Shown here one piece after another: positions 1-8,665 of a stretch of 64,000 nucleotides of DNA. The DNA is taken from NCBI RefSeq assembly GCF_001661965.1, contig NZ_LYWZ01000023.1:284279-348278 (forward strand), written 5' to 3'. Position 1 is the first letter of the stretch, and every line of letters begins with the position of its first letter. The stretch comes from Croceicoccus mobilis. GTDB taxonomy: Bacteria; Pseudomonadota; Alphaproteobacteria; Sphingomonadales; Sphingomonadaceae. Below the pieces are notes generated by a model. That model was not told the origin of the DNA. It saw nothing but the letters and a program-made list of their open reading frames with translations, and ran no database searches. Position numbers and translations under genes: made by a program.

Positions 1-534
1 GAACACGACGCCGCATACGCTGGGCGGATAGGCGGGATGGCGCACACGGTTGAGCACGACCTGCGCCACCGCCTTTTGCCCGGCGCGATCATTGCCCGCC
101 TCGTACCATGCGGCAGCGGCAAGGCAGTCGGCGGCCCGCGCCCTGTCCTCGACGCCTGCACCAAAGCGGAAGGCGCGCGGCATCTCGGGCTTTGCGTCAA
201 AGGGCCGCGCCTCGTTGATCGTCAGCGCGTCATCGCTGGCGACTTCCTTGATCGCGAGGGCCACCGTGTCGGCAGCTGCGGGAAGGCCCGCGGCAGCGAT
301 CGCCGGATCGTCGGCAATCGGTCCGGCCGGGCCATCGCCCGCCGCCCCGCCGCCGCTATTCGTCGCCCATATCGCAAGCATCGCGGCCCCGAGCACCGGC
401 AACCCGGCTGCTGCCAGTGCCAATGTCCGCCTGCGGCCAGAAAGCCGTGGCGACACCGCGCCATCCCCCGCTTCGGCGGGATATTGCGGCGTGTCATGGG
501 TGGAGTCGCTCTCCATGACTGTAATGTGGGCCAT
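1..534 (-). CDS. SleB-type cell wall hydrolase, partial (C-terminus outside window)
   Basis: An open frame runs from an ATG at 534 to the window edge (178 codons seen). After a short cytoplasmic tail there is one hydrophobic segment (residues about 36-55, LALAAAGLPVLGAAMLAIWA), then a low-complexity Ala/Gly/Pro linker, then the start of a Hydrolase_2 (SleB) domain. The typical core AAWYEAGNDRAGQKAVAQVV is followed by LNRVRHPAYP and SVCGVVF. Family members are membrane-anchored, periplasm-facing peptidoglycan hydrolases of the cortex-lytic type, common in sphingomonads. A second ATG six codons in (516) is an alternative start. The catalytic C-terminal part is beyond the window, so activity cannot be judged. 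Confidence 0.85.
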   Translation of the reverse strand, partial: MAHITVMESDSTHDTPQYPAEAGDGAVSPRLSGRRRTLALAAAGLPVLGAAMLAIWATNSGGGAAGDGPAGPIADDPAIAAAGLPAAADTVALAIKEVASDDALTINEARPFDAKPEMPRAFRFGAGVEDRARAADCLAAAAWYEAGNDRAGQKAVAQVVLNRVRHPAYPPSVCGVVF

Positions 535-673
535 CAGTGCCCGCGCCCCAATGAACCCATGTGGACTAATCAATGTTTACAGGGTCCGCTAATGCAGAGG
601 TTTATTCCCCCGGATAATCACGCTAACGTGGGAACCGGACCTTGCATCATGTCGCGCACAGGAGAAATCTGCG

Positions 674-1162
674 TTGGTCATGCATGTCACCTGCCAATCC
701 TGCGACACCCACTATGCCGTTCCGGCCGAACTTGTGGGTGATGGCGGCCGGCGCATGCGCTGCGGCGAATGCGGATCGCGCTGGTGGCAGGATGCAGGCG
801 CCATGGCTGGCGCTGGTGTAGCCGTTGCCGAAAAGCCCGCATCGCGAACATTGGTCGTACAGCGCAACGGCCAGTGGCAGGAAGAAAGCAGCCATCGCTT
901 CACCTCCTTCTTCGACAATGTCTCCAACCGCTTTTCCGCACAGGACTTTGACGCCGCCGACCATTCGCCGCAGCGGTTCCAGCGGATGAAGACCGGGCGG
1001 CAGCAGCGCCGCCTGCGCGAAGAAAACGCCATCGTCGAGGCGGAATACCGCGAGATCCGCGACTGGCGCGGCGGGATCGAAAAGATCAAATACTGGCTGC
1101 CGCGCGCGGGCGTGGTGGGCCTGATGGCGGCCTCGATCCTGATCGTCATCTTCGTCGAATAG
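674..1162 (+). CDS. Zinc-ribbon (MJ0042-type) single-pass membrane protein
   Basis: The N-terminus carries a four-cysteine zinc ribbon of the MJ0042 type (CQSC at residues 7-10 and CGEC at 30-33, 20 residues apart, with the usual GRRMRC context). A charged linker of about 110 residues follows, and a single transmembrane helix ends the 162-residue protein (VVGLMAASILIVIFVE). Proteins of this layout are found in alphaproteobacteria, often near ftsE/ftsX; their role is not settled. The longest frame starts with TTG at 674. A GGAG at 661-664 sits nine bases ahead of it, better spacing than for the in-frame ATG at 680, so TTG may be the true start. Function is not assigned. Confidence 0.75.
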   Translation: MVMHVTCQSCDTHYAVPAELVGDGGRRMRCGECGSRWWQDAGAMAGAGVAVAEKPASRTLVVQRNGQWQEESSHRFTSFFDNVSNRFSAQDFDAADHSPQRFQRMKTGRQQRRLREENAIVEAEYREIRDWRGGIEKIKYWLPRAGVVGLMAASILIVIFVE

Positions 1163-1281
1163 GCAATTGCCCATGGCTGGTCCGGCCAGACCCTTGATCG
1201 ACCGCGATATTCGGCCCAAGTTCGCATAGAGGGTCGAACGCAGCGAACCGCTGCGCGCCCTATGTGGGAGCGCGACTCGCC

Positions 1282-1881
1282 ATGTTCGCCAAGAGACTGA
1301 AGCCCCTGATCTTGCCGCTGGCCCTGTCGCCCCTGATGGCAGGATGCGCCGCGCCGCTCGAACCGATCAGCGTGACCCGTTTCCACGACGAGGCGCATGA
1401 ATTCACCATGGAGCAGACCATCGCGGTCATGCCCGCGCCCGGCGAACAGGATTCGCTGGAGCTTGCCCCCTATATCGCTGCCGTGCGCACCGTCCTCCAG
1501 CGCGAAGGCTATGCTGCCACGAACGCAGGGCAATACCGGGTCGAGGTCCGGATGCGCCGTGACATCTGGCAACCGGGCAAGGACCGCAATCCCGTCAGCG
1601 TCGGGGTGGGCGGTTCGACCGGCAGCTATGGATCGGGGCTTGGCGTGGGCGTCGGTATCGACCTGTCCGGCCCTCCGCCCGAACAGGCAACGACGCAGCT
1701 TTCGGTGGTCATCCGCGACATCGCGACCGGGCTTTCCATCTGGGAAGGGCGCGCCAATCAGCGTGTTCCGCGCAAATCCCCGCTGGCCATGCCCGAAACC
1801 TCTGCCCGGCTGCTGGCAGACGCACTGTTCATGGACTTTCCGGGCGAGAACGGCGAAAGCTTCACCGTAAAGCAGAAATAA
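1282..1881 (+). CDS. DUF4136-type lipoprotein
   Basis: The product (about 199 residues) begins with a basic stretch, a hydrophobic segment and a lipobox (LMAGC), so it should be exported and lipidated. The body resembles the DUF4136 family: an early V-M-P-A-P strand, a YEVEVRM-like strand after [11 protein letters not shown], a glycine-rich loop, and [18 protein letters not shown] near the C-terminus. Such proteins are presumed envelope lipoproteins of unknown function. The frame is open from a GTG at 1264, but the ATG at 1282 gives a normal signal-peptide length and is preferred. It lies 119 bases after the zinc-ribbon gene and just before the carboxypeptidase gene on the same strand. Confidence 0.75.
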   Translation: MFAKRLKPLILPLALSPLMAGCAAPLEPISVTRFHDEAHEFTMEQTIAVMPAPGEQDSLELAPYIAAVRTVLQREGYAATNAGQYRVEVRMRRDIWQPGKDRNPVSVGVGGSTGSYGSGLGVGVGIDLSGPPPEQATTQLSVVIRDIATGLSIWEGRANQRVPRKSPLAMPETSARLLADALFMDFPGENGESFTVKQK

Positions 1882-1915
1882 CCCCGCGAACTCATCACCC
1901 CCCAAGGCCCCTTTC

Positions 1916-3058
1916 ATGACCAATATCGCGATCCATTCCGCCTTTGATTCAGGCAATATCGAATTGCGCCGTATCGAAGGCGCGGCCGCATGGCTGCTGA
2001 TCCCGCCTGACCACGGCAGCAATTTCCGGCAGTGGTTCCATTTCGGCGTGACGGGGGGAAAAGGGCGCGAGCTGGTGCTGAAGATCGGCGATCTCAACGC
2101 TTCGGCCTATCCGGGCGGGTGGCCGGGATACAACGCCTGCGTGTCGGAAGACCGCCAGATCTGGACCCGCGCCGCCAGCAGCTTTGACGCAGGTGAGGAT
2201 AATGGCACGCTGACCATACGCTTCACGCCCGACAGCGATGTGTGCTGGTTCGCCTATTTCGCGCCCTTCTCGCTCGAACGGCACATGGAACTGGTCGCGC
2301 GCAGCGCATCGGCGCCGGGCGTTTCGCATCGCGTGCTGGGCCGGACGCTGGATGGGCGGCCGCTCGATTGCCTCGAAATGGGCGAAGGCGAAACGCAGGT
2401 ATGGCTGTTCGCGCGCCAGCATCCGGGCGAAAGCATGGCCGAATGGTGGATGGAGGGCGCGCTCGACATGCTGACCGATCCGTCGGATCCGGTCGCCCGC
2501 AGCCTGCGGCAGAAGGCGCGTTTCCATATCGTGCCCAATTGCAATCCCGACGGATCGTTCCGCGGTCACCTGCGCACCAATGCCGTCGGCACCAATCTCA
2601 ACCGCGAATGGCACGAACCCACGATGGACAAATCGCCCGAAATCGTCGCCATCCGCGCCGCCATGGACGAGACGGGCGTGGATTTCGCGATGGACGTGCA
2701 CGGGGACGAGGCGATCCCGCATGTCTTCCTTGCAGGGTTCGAAGGGATGGCCGGGCTGAAATCGGGGCAGCAGGACGGCTATGACCGATTCAGCGCGATC
2801 CTTGCCGCGCAGACGCCCGATTTCCAGACGCGCCACGGCTATCCGCGCACCCCTGCGGGCCGGGGCAATCCGGCGATGGCGACGAACCAGCTCGCCATGC
2901 GGTTCGGCGCGGTGTCGATGACGCTGGAAATGCCGTTCAAGGACCATGACGACATGCCCGATCCGCTGCAGGCTTGGAGCCCGGAGCGATCCATCCTTCT
3001 CGGCCAGTCCTGCATGCGGGCGCTGCACCTGTGGCTGGACGGACGGCACGCGGGCTAG
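1916..3058 (+). CDS. M14-family zinc carboxypeptidase, cytosolic carboxypeptidase (Nna1/AGBL)-like
   Basis: The 380-residue protein has the two-part layout of bacterial cytosolic carboxypeptidases: an N-terminal beta-sandwich (residues 1-125, with [17 protein letters not shown] and WFAYFAPFS) followed by an M14 peptidase domain. Zinc ligands are visible as HPGE (H169, E172) and H262 in DVHGDE, substrate-binding residues as NPDG and GTNLNRE, and the catalytic glutamate as E338 in TLEMPF. There is no signal peptide, which fits a cytosolic enzyme removing C-terminal residues from peptides. The natural substrate in bacteria is not established. It stands alone between the lipoprotein gene and a short putative membrane protein. 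Confidence 0.88.
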   Translation: MTNIAIHSAFDSGNIELRRIEGAAAWLLIPPDHGSNFRQWFHFGVTGGKGRELVLKIGDLNASAYPGGWPGYNACVSEDRQIWTRAASSFDAGEDNGTLTIRFTPDSDVCWFAYFAPFSLERHMELVARSASAPGVSHRVLGRTLDGRPLDCLEMGEGETQVWLFARQHPGESMAEWWMEGALDMLTDPSDPVARSLRQKARFHIVPNCNPDGSFRGHLRTNAVGTNLNREWHEPTMDKSPEIVAIRAAMDETGVDFAMDVHGDEAIPHVFLAGFEGMAGLKSGQQDGYDRFSAILAAQTPDFQTRHGYPRTPAGRGNPAMATNQLAMRFGAVSMTLEMPFKDHDDMPDPLQAWSPERSILLGQSCMRALHLWLDGRHAG

Positions 3059-3109
3059 TCGTTAACGCGCATTTACGAATTGGTAGGGTTTGGGGCGCAT
3101 GATTCATTC

Positions 3110-3247
3110 ATGGCCCAGAGAATCGCCCGCGCAGTCACCCTCCCCCTCCAGCGTCCCGCCGTGGATCTGGTTGAGATTGCGCGGGTCGCGATCGTTGCCG
3201 GCAGCGCGATTGCCCTTACCCTTGCCGGGATCTGGCATCCTTTCTGA
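3110..3247 (+). CDS. Putative small membrane protein (45 residues)
   Basis: A 45-codon frame starts at ATG 3110 and ends at TGA 3245. It reads as an amphipathic N-terminus with R, Q and L, then one predicted transmembrane helix (VAIVAGSAIALTLAGIW) and a short tail. Codon use is GC-rich in third positions, as in neighbouring genes, and it fits neatly between the carboxypeptidase gene and dapE. There is no strong ribosome-binding site directly upstream. No family is recognised; it could also be non-coding leader sequence of dapE. Confidence 0.4.
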   Translation: MAQRIARAVTLPLQRPAVDLVEIARVAIVAGSAIALTLAGIWHPF

Positions 3248-3322
3248 TTTCCTGATGATTTGACGAATTGCGCCACGTGCATGCTTTGCGCGGGCGCAGG
3301 CTTGCGCTAGGCGCTCAGCCTT

Positions 3323-4450
3323 ATGACCGATACCGCACTCGACCTCGCCCAGAAGCTGATCGCCTGCCCCAGCGTCACCCCCGCCACCGGCGCTGTCTTC
3401 GATGCGCTGGAAGCGATGCTCACGCCCTTGGGGTTCGAGGTGCTGCGCACCGTCGATGGCGAGGAACCCGATGGCCCTGTCGAGAATCTCCTCGCCGTCA
3501 GGAAAGGCCCGGAAAACAGCCGCCATTTCGCTTTTGCCGGTCATCTCGATGTCGTGCCTGCGGGCCATGGCTGGTCGACCGATCCTTTCGAGCCGGAAGT
3601 CCGCGGCGAGCTCCTCTATGGCCGCGGCGCGGTGGACATGAAGAGCCAGGTCGCCGCCATGGCCGCCGCCGCTGCGCGCATTCCGGCAGAGGCGGGCACG
3701 ATCAGCTTCCTCATTACCGGGGACGAGGAAGGCCCCGCCATGTTCGGCACCCGCGCGCTGATGAAACACATGGCGCAGCGCAATGTCGTCCCTGACCTGT
3801 GCCTTGTCGGCGAACCGACCAGCGTGAATCGGCTGGGCGACATGATGAAGATAGGCCGGCGCGGCAGCGTCAATATCTGGCTGGAGGTGCATGGGACCGA
3901 GGGGCATGTCGCCTATCCGCATCTGGCAGAGAACCCGATCCCGAAAATGGTCGCCATGCTGGCCGAACTCGATGCGCTGGTGCTGGATGAAGGGACGGAC
4001 TGGTTCCAGCCCTCCAACCTTGAGATCACGGAGATGGAGGTCGGCAACCCGGCCACCAATGTCATCCCGGCCGTCGCCAAGGCGCGGCTGTCGATCCGCT
4101 TCAACGACCTTCACACCGGGGCGGAACTGTCCGACCTCGTCACGAAAATCGCCGAAAAGCATGGCGGCATTGCGCGGCCCGTCATCAGCGGTGAGCCGTT
4201 CCTGACCGAACCGGGCACTTTCTCCAGCCTGCTGGCAGACGCAATCCGCGCCGAAACCGGCGTCGAGCCGGAACTCTCCACCAGCGGCGGCACCAGCGAT
4301 GCGCGTTTCCTAAAAGACGTGTGCCCGGTGATCGAATTCGGCCCATGCAATGCGACCATGCATAAGCGTGACGAGGCCATCGCGATCCCCGATCTCGAAA
4401 CCCTCACCCGTATCTACGAACGCACGGCGCGGGCGGCCCTGGCGCTTTAG
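3323..4450 (+). CDS. dapE: Succinyl-diaminopimelate desuccinylase
   Basis: This M20-family metallopeptidase homologue (375 residues, the usual length) hydrolyses N-succinyl-LL-2,6-diaminopimelate to LL-diaminopimelate and succinate in the lysine and peptidoglycan precursor pathway, in the cytoplasm. Metal-binding and catalytic motifs are all present: GHLDVVPAG (H74, catalytic D76), GRGAVDMK (bridging D105), GDEEGP (E135 base, E136 ligand), and the C-terminal CNATMHKRDE histidine. The TSGGTSDARF loop typical of DapE is intact. It is in the same window as dapB (7253-7981), which serves the same pathway but is not in the same operon. Confidence 0.97.
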   Translation: MTDTALDLAQKLIACPSVTPATGAVFDALEAMLTPLGFEVLRTVDGEEPDGPVENLLAVRKGPENSRHFAFAGHLDVVPAGHGWSTDPFEPEVRGELLYGRGAVDMKSQVAAMAAAAARIPAEAGTISFLITGDEEGPAMFGTRALMKHMAQRNVVPDLCLVGEPTSVNRLGDMMKIGRRGSVNIWLEVHGTEGHVAYPHLAENPIPKMVAMLAELDALVLDEGTDWFQPSNLEITEMEVGNPATNVIPAVAKARLSIRFNDLHTGAELSDLVTKIAEKHGGIARPVISGEPFLTEPGTFSSLLADAIRAETGVEPELSTSGGTSDARFLKDVCPVIEFGPCNATMHKRDEAIAIPDLETLTRIYERTARAALAL

Positions 4451-4457
4451 GGGCGCC

Positions 4458-4889
4458 CTAACGCTTCAGCGCGTCGAGATAGATGCGCACCGCTTCGGTC
4501 ACATGACGGAAGCGGTCGCCGCCCAGATGCTTGCCGCCATACCAGCGCGTGACGACGACCAGATGCTCGTACAGCTCCTCCCGTTCCAGCATTTGCAGGA
4601 TGATCATGCCCGCGCCGCTTTCGCCGTCGTCGTTTTTCACCGGGCCATCGGCGCCGATCAGGCCCCAGGTGTTATGCGTGGCCTTGGCGAATTTCTTGGT
4701 GCGCTTCAACTCGGCCAGCAGGGTCGCCGCTTCGTCCGCATCGCGGCAGGGCGCGCCGGACACCGCATATTTCGACCCACGGTCGGAGATGATCTTGTCG
4801 AGCACCAGCATCACCGCCTGCGCATAGGCATCCACAGCCCGTTTCGCAAACGCGGCAAACCCCTTGCGGCGCAGGAAAACGCGCGGCAC
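4458..4889 (-). CDS. UPF0029/YigZ (IMPACT)-family protein, single-domain form
   Basis: The protein holds the UPF0029 N-terminal domain signature: SKYAVSGAP, then AKATHNTWG, NDDGESGAG and the characteristic VVVTRWYGGKHLGGDRF. At 143 residues it lacks the C-terminal DUF1949 domain of E. coli YigZ (about 204 residues), as in many alphaproteobacterial homologues. Mammalian IMPACT binds the translation regulator GCN1; the role of the bacterial protein is unclear. The longest frame begins with GTG at 4889, but the family domain starts only near residue 33, so the ATG at 4811 is a reasonable alternative. It converges on dapE with a seven-base gap and is divergent from the symporter gene. Confidence 0.85.
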   Translation of the reverse strand: MPRVFLRRKGFAAFAKRAVDAYAQAVMLVLDKIISDRGSKYAVSGAPCRDADEAATLLAELKRTKKFAKATHNTWGLIGADGPVKNDDGESGAGMIILQMLEREELYEHLVVVTRWYGGKHLGGDRFRHVTEAVRIYLDALKR

Positions 4890-4931
4890 AACACCGTCTT
4901 TATTGCCGCATCCTAGGGGGATTGCACTTAC

Positions 4932-6170
4932 ATGCTCGGTTTCTGGTTTCGCATTCCCCTATGGCAGCGCGTCATCGGTGCGCTCATTCTTGGCGTCGCG
5001 CTGGGCCTGTTCTGGGGGCCGGATGCTGAAGCCATCAAGATCATCGGCGATGTCTTCATCGCCTCGATCAAGATGCTGGTGGTGCCGCTGATCTTCTTCA
5101 GCCTCGTTTCGGGCGTGGCGGCGATCGGGGATCTGAAAAAGCTGGGCGCGGTCGGCGGGCGGGCGATGCTGTTGTTCGTAGTGACGGGGCAGATCTCGGT
5201 CTGGCTTGGCCTATTGATGGGCACGCTGATCCAGCCCGGCGCAGGGCTTGACCAGTCGCGCATCCAGATGGGCACGGTGCCAGAGGCCGCGACCCAGAGC
5301 TGGCGCGAAATGATCCTGTCCATCGTGCCGCAAAGCCCGGTGCAGGTGATGGCCGACGTCAACGTGCTGCCGCTTATCGTCTTCGCGCTGCTGATCGGCA
5401 TCGGCATCCTGATGGCCAAGGAAGAGGGCGCGCCGCTGATCCGCATTTTCGATGCGGGATCGGTCGTCATGCAAAAGGTCACGATGATCGTGATGGAGCT
5501 GACCCCGTTTGGCGTTTTCGCGCTGATGGCGTGGGTCGCGGGCAGCTTTGGCACCGATGCACTGCTCTCTCTGGCGAAGCTGGTAGGCCTTAATTACGCG
5601 GGCTGCCTGATCATCATTTTCGGCATGTATTCGGCGATGATCAAACTGCTGGCGAAACTGCCGGTGAAGCCGTTCTTCCACGGCATCGTCGATGCCATGG
5701 CGGTTTCCTACTCCACCGCCAGCTCCAACGCGACGCTGCCCGTCACCATGCGCTGCGCCGAGGAAAACCTCGGTGTGTCGAATTCGGTGGCGAGCTTTGT
5801 CGTGGCGCTGGGCGCGACGATCAACATGAACGGCACGGCGATGTATCTGGGCCTTGCGACATTGTTCGGCGCGCAGATCTTTGGCGTAGACCTGTCATGG
5901 GCGGATTACTTCATGATCTCGATCACCGCAACTTTGGGCGCGGTCGGCGCGGCAGGCATTCCGGGCGCGGGGCTGATCATGATGACCTTGGTGTTCTCGT
6001 CCGTCGGCGTGCCGCTTGAGACGATCGCCTTTGTCGCGGGCGTCGACCGCATCATGGACATGATGCGCACCACTACCAATGTGTCGGGCGACGCAGCGGT
6101 GGCGACCACGGTGGCAGTGATGACGGGCGAGATCGACCGCGAGACGATGGTGAGCCTCGAGGACGTTTGA
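4932..6170 (+). CDS. Dicarboxylate/amino acid:cation (SDF family) symporter
   Basis: The 412-residue polytopic membrane protein belongs to the sodium/proton:dicarboxylate symporter (GltP/DctA) family, importing C4-dicarboxylates or acidic amino acids across the inner membrane. The family signatures are in place: the serine-rich re-entrant loop (STASSNATLPVTM), NMNGTAMY in TM7, the glycine-rich second loop GIPGAGLIMM, and DRIMDMMRTTTNVSGDA in TM8, which holds the substrate-binding Asp, Thr and Asn residues. The stretch IKMLVVPLIFFSLVSGV is the usual TM2. The arginine of GltP-type glutamate carriers cannot be used to fix the substrate here. Its stop codon overlaps the start of the next small gene, so the two are translationally coupled. 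Confidence 0.95.
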   Translation: MLGFWFRIPLWQRVIGALILGVALGLFWGPDAEAIKIIGDVFIASIKMLVVPLIFFSLVSGVAAIGDLKKLGAVGGRAMLLFVVTGQISVWLGLLMGTLIQPGAGLDQSRIQMGTVPEAATQSWREMILSIVPQSPVQVMADVNVLPLIVFALLIGIGILMAKEEGAPLIRIFDAGSVVMQKVTMIVMELTPFGVFALMAWVAGSFGTDALLSLAKLVGLNYAGCLIIIFGMYSAMIKLLAKLPVKPFFHGIVDAMAVSYSTASSNATLPVTMRCAEENLGVSNSVASFVVALGATINMNGTAMYLGLATLFGAQIFGVDLSWADYFMISITATLGAVGAAGIPGAGLIMMTLVFSSVGVPLETIAFVAGVDRIMDMMRTTTNVSGDAAVATTVAVMTGEIDRETMVSLEDV

Positions 6171-6556
6171 TGGAAGAGGTTCTCACCCTTGCGATCGTAT
6201 TCGGCTTTACCGGCTATGTGATCGACCAGCTTCGTCGCGTAATCGTGCGGCTCCTGCTGCATCGAATAATTGGGCGCGCGATGGAAAGGGCGCCGGACCA
6301 AGTCCCCAACCTAATTGCGCGCATGGAGTGTCAGGCCGCTGGGCCAGTTTCTGGGCTCGGACTGGCGATTACAGCATTCGGACTGATCGCACTGGTCGCG
6401 CTTGGCTTCAACGACAACGCCAACGCCGAGGATTTTGGCATCGGCCTGTCCGTATTGGCTGGGGGCCTCGCAATGGTGGTGGCACGCTGGATAAACTGGC
6501 GGCTGAGCTTGCGGCGGGAATCTCGCCTTGCTGCACAGGTGCAAGCAACGAACTAA
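6170..6556 (+). CDS. Small integral membrane protein, unknown function
   Basis: The 128-residue protein starts at an ATG that overlaps the symporter stop codon by one base (TGATG). It has an N-terminal helix (LTLAIVFGFTGYVI), a basic amphipathic stretch, and two further hydrophobic segments (GLGLAITAFGLIALVALGF and IGLSVLAGGLAMVVARW) ending in a positively charged tail. No domain family is recognised. The tight coupling suggests that it works with, or is regulated with, the dicarboxylate symporter. It ends one base before the convergent nth gene. Confidence 0.7.
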   Translation: MEEVLTLAIVFGFTGYVIDQLRRVIVRLLLHRIIGRAMERAPDQVPNLIARMECQAAGPVSGLGLAITAFGLIALVALGFNDNANAEDFGIGLSVLAGGLAMVVARWINWRLSLRRESRLAAQVQATN

Positions 6557-6557
6557 C

Positions 6558-7253
6558 CTACCGCCCCTTGGGCTTTTCCAGCACCTTGTCCTTATACCCG
6601 CACAGATCCACCACCGGGCAGCGCCAGCATTCGGGGGTGCGCGCCTTGCACAGGTAACGGCCGTGCAGGATCAGCCAGTGATGCGCGCCGAGCCGGAACG
6701 GTTCGGGGACCTTCTTTTCCAGCTGGGCCTCGACCTTTTCGGGGGTCTTGCCGCGCGCGATGCCTGTCCGATTGCCGACGCGGAAGACATGGGTGTCGAC
6801 CGGGAACACGGCCTCACCAAAGGCGCAGTTCAGCACGACATTGGCGGTCTTGCGCCCGACGCCCGGCAGCTTGACCAGATCGTCGCGATTGCCGGGGACC
6901 TCGCCGCCGAAATCGTCGACCAGCATTTGCGCGGCGGCGATCACGTTCTTGGCCTTGGAATTGAACAGGCCGATGGTCTTGATGTGCTCTTTCAGCCCCT
7001 CTTCACCCAGATCGAGCATTTGCTGAGGGGTCTTCACCTCTTCGAACAGCTTCTTCGTCGCCTTGTTGACGCCGACATCGGTGGCCTGCGCCGACAGGGC
7101 AACGGCGACGACCAGCTGGTATTCATTGCCGAACTCCAGCTCGGTCTGCGGGTCGGGATTATCCTCGGCCAGCAAGCGAAAGAATTCGAAGAGTTCGGCC
7201 TTGTTCTTCGGTGCGTGGCCGCGCTTTTCCGGCTTTGGCTTCTGGGCCGCCAT
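6558..7253 (-). CDS. nth: Endonuclease III (DNA glycosylase/AP lyase)
   Basis: This base-excision-repair enzyme removes oxidised pyrimidines and nicks the resulting abasic site. The helix-hairpin-helix motif LPGVGRKTANVVLN carries the catalytic lysine (K135), the catalytic aspartate is D153 in VDTHVFRV, and the C-terminal cysteine loop for the [4Fe-4S] cluster is complete (C202, C209, C212, C218). At 231 residues it is slightly longer than E. coli Nth because of a charged N-terminal extension. Its ATG overlaps the TAA of dapB by one base, so it is the second gene of a dapB-nth operon. Confidence 0.97.
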   Translation of the reverse strand: MAAQKPKPEKRGHAPKNKAELFEFFRLLAEDNPDPQTELEFGNEYQLVVAVALSAQATDVGVNKATKKLFEEVKTPQQMLDLGEEGLKEHIKTIGLFNSKAKNVIAAAQMLVDDFGGEVPGNRDDLVKLPGVGRKTANVVLNCAFGEAVFPVDTHVFRVGNRTGIARGKTPEKVEAQLEKKVPEPFRLGAHHWLILHGRYLCKARTPECWRCPVVDLCGYKDKVLEKPKGR

Positions 7254-7981
7254 TACAGGCCCAGCACGTCGGGCATGGTATAGCGGCCCGCAGGTTTGCC
7301 GATCAGCCAGAGCGCGCCCTTCACCGCGCCGCGCGCAAAGATGGCGCGGTTCTCGGCGCTGTGCGAAAGGGTGATGCGCTCCTGCTCTCCGGCAAGGATC
7401 ACGCTGTGCTCGCCCGCGACCGTGCCGCCGCGCAGCGCCGCAAAGCCGATCGCGCCCTGCGCCCGTGCGCCGGTTTGACCATCGCGCCCGCTTTCGGTGT
7501 TGCCAGACAGGTCGATGCCGCGCCCGTCAGCCGCAGCCTCACCCAGCAGGATCGCGGTGCCCGAGGGTGCATCGACCTTGTTTCTGTGATGCATCTCGAC
7601 GATCTCGATATCCCAGTCATCGCCCAGCCGCGCCGCCGCTTCGCGCACCAATGCGGCCAGCATGGTCACGCCCAGCGAGGTATTGCCGGTCTGCAGCACG
7701 GGGATAGACTTTGCCGCCGCGTCGATGGCGGCGTGGTTGTCCGCCGTCAGCCCGGTGGTGCCGATCAGCAGCGGAATGCCCGCCGCCACGACCGCGTCCA
7801 GCGTCGCGCCCAGCGCATCGGGGCTGGAGAAATCGACCAGCGCATCGCTCTTTGCCGCCAGCGCCGCAATGTCGTCGCCGCGATCCGCGCCGCCTGCGTG
7901 TTCCTCGCCCAGTTCCTTGATGGCGTCGGCGATGGCGTGCCCCATCCGGCCAGAGGAACCCACGATACCGATACGCGCCAT
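7253..7981 (-). CDS. dapB: 4-hydroxy-tetrahydrodipicolinate reductase
   Basis: DapB reduces 4-hydroxy-2,3,4,5-tetrahydrodipicolinate with NAD(P)H in lysine/diaminopimelate synthesis. The nucleotide-binding GIVGSSGRMGHAI motif is at residues 4-16, and the catalytic/substrate loop EMHHRNKVDAPSGTA is intact (HH pair and the K of NKVDAPSG). The length (242 residues) is normal. An AGGAG element lies seven bases ahead of the ATG. It is followed directly by nth in one operon, and preceded on the same strand by the interrupted membrane-protein gene. Confidence 0.97.
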   Translation of the reverse strand: MARIGIVGSSGRMGHAIADAIKELGEEHAGGADRGDDIAALAAKSDALVDFSSPDALGATLDAVVAAGIPLLIGTTGLTADNHAAIDAAAKSIPVLQTGNTSLGVTMLAALVREAAARLGDDWDIEIVEMHHRNKVDAPSGTAILLGEAAADGRGIDLSGNTESGRDGQTGARAQGAIGFAALRGGTVAGEHSVILAGEQERITLSHSAENRAIFARGAVKGALWLIGKPAGRYTMPDVLGL

Positions 7982-8036
7982 TTCATTCTCCTGTCAGTGC
8001 GCGCTTCATGGCGATGAAGGCGCACTTGCGCAATGC

Positions 8037-8573
8037 TCAGACCGAAGATCGCCGCAGGGCCCATGGCCATGCCAGCCATGCGCACCCGAACAGCAGGCAG
8101 GCGATAGCGATCAGCATCATGGCGTTCTCGCGGTTTGGGGTATCGGGCACCGCGACATTATTGTTGCCGGAAGGGACGCCATAACAATCGAACCATTCGC
8201 CCCGCCAGCGGTGCAGGATGAAAGCATCGCCCGCCGTATTCTCGAAACCGAATTCGGGCTGCGCCGCGCTACAGGCAAGGCTGCGCCCGCCGGGCCGGGT
8301 CGCGCCGAAATCCGTCCATCCGTTGTCGAAACCGCGCCCGGCGGCCCAATCCCTTAGCTGCTTGTCGGTGGGCCAGTTGCCATGCTCGGTCCGATAGGCC
8401 TGCGAATAGGCGCTCGCTGCGCGATAGCGCGCCAATTCGGCGGCGGCCTACGCCCGGCGTTCGTCATGTCCGGTAAAGCCACCGACTGCGGCCCAGACCA
8501 GCACCGCACCCAGAAAAAGGCAAAGAGCTGCAAGCATCAGCCGCAGAAGATTGACCAGGACAAGCATGACCAT
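8037..8573 (-). pseudogene. Two-helix membrane protein gene interrupted by an in-frame TAG
   Basis: Reading from ATG 8573, one frame gives an N-terminal transmembrane helix (LLRLMLAALCLFLGAVLVWAAVGG) and GHDERRA, then a TAG at 8450-8448. The same frame continues without a shift as AAAELARYRAASAYSQAYR, a soluble middle with GNWPTDKQLRDWA, and a second transmembrane helix (MMLIAIACLLFGCAWLAWPW) before TGA. The join is smooth: charged, alanine-rich helix on both sides. This points to a single ancestral protein of about 178 residues broken by one nonsense change (for example CAG or GAG to TAG). The downstream half has only a TTG (8435) as possible restart. The family is not recognised. A sequencing error or functional read-through cannot be excluded. 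Confidence 0.6.
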
Positions 8574-8665
8574 GTCGTGCCGGGCGCAGCCGCCGTTCGC
8601 AACGCTGGCCGAGCAACGCTCAACACCATTGGACTTCGCCTGCCGATACGCCATGGTGCGCGGCC

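Noticed and set aside
8435..8654. Two separate small membrane proteins at 8037-8435 and 8448-8654
   Set aside because: Both parts are in the same frame and continuous in character, and the downstream part has only a TTG start with no ribosome site, so one interrupted gene is simpler.
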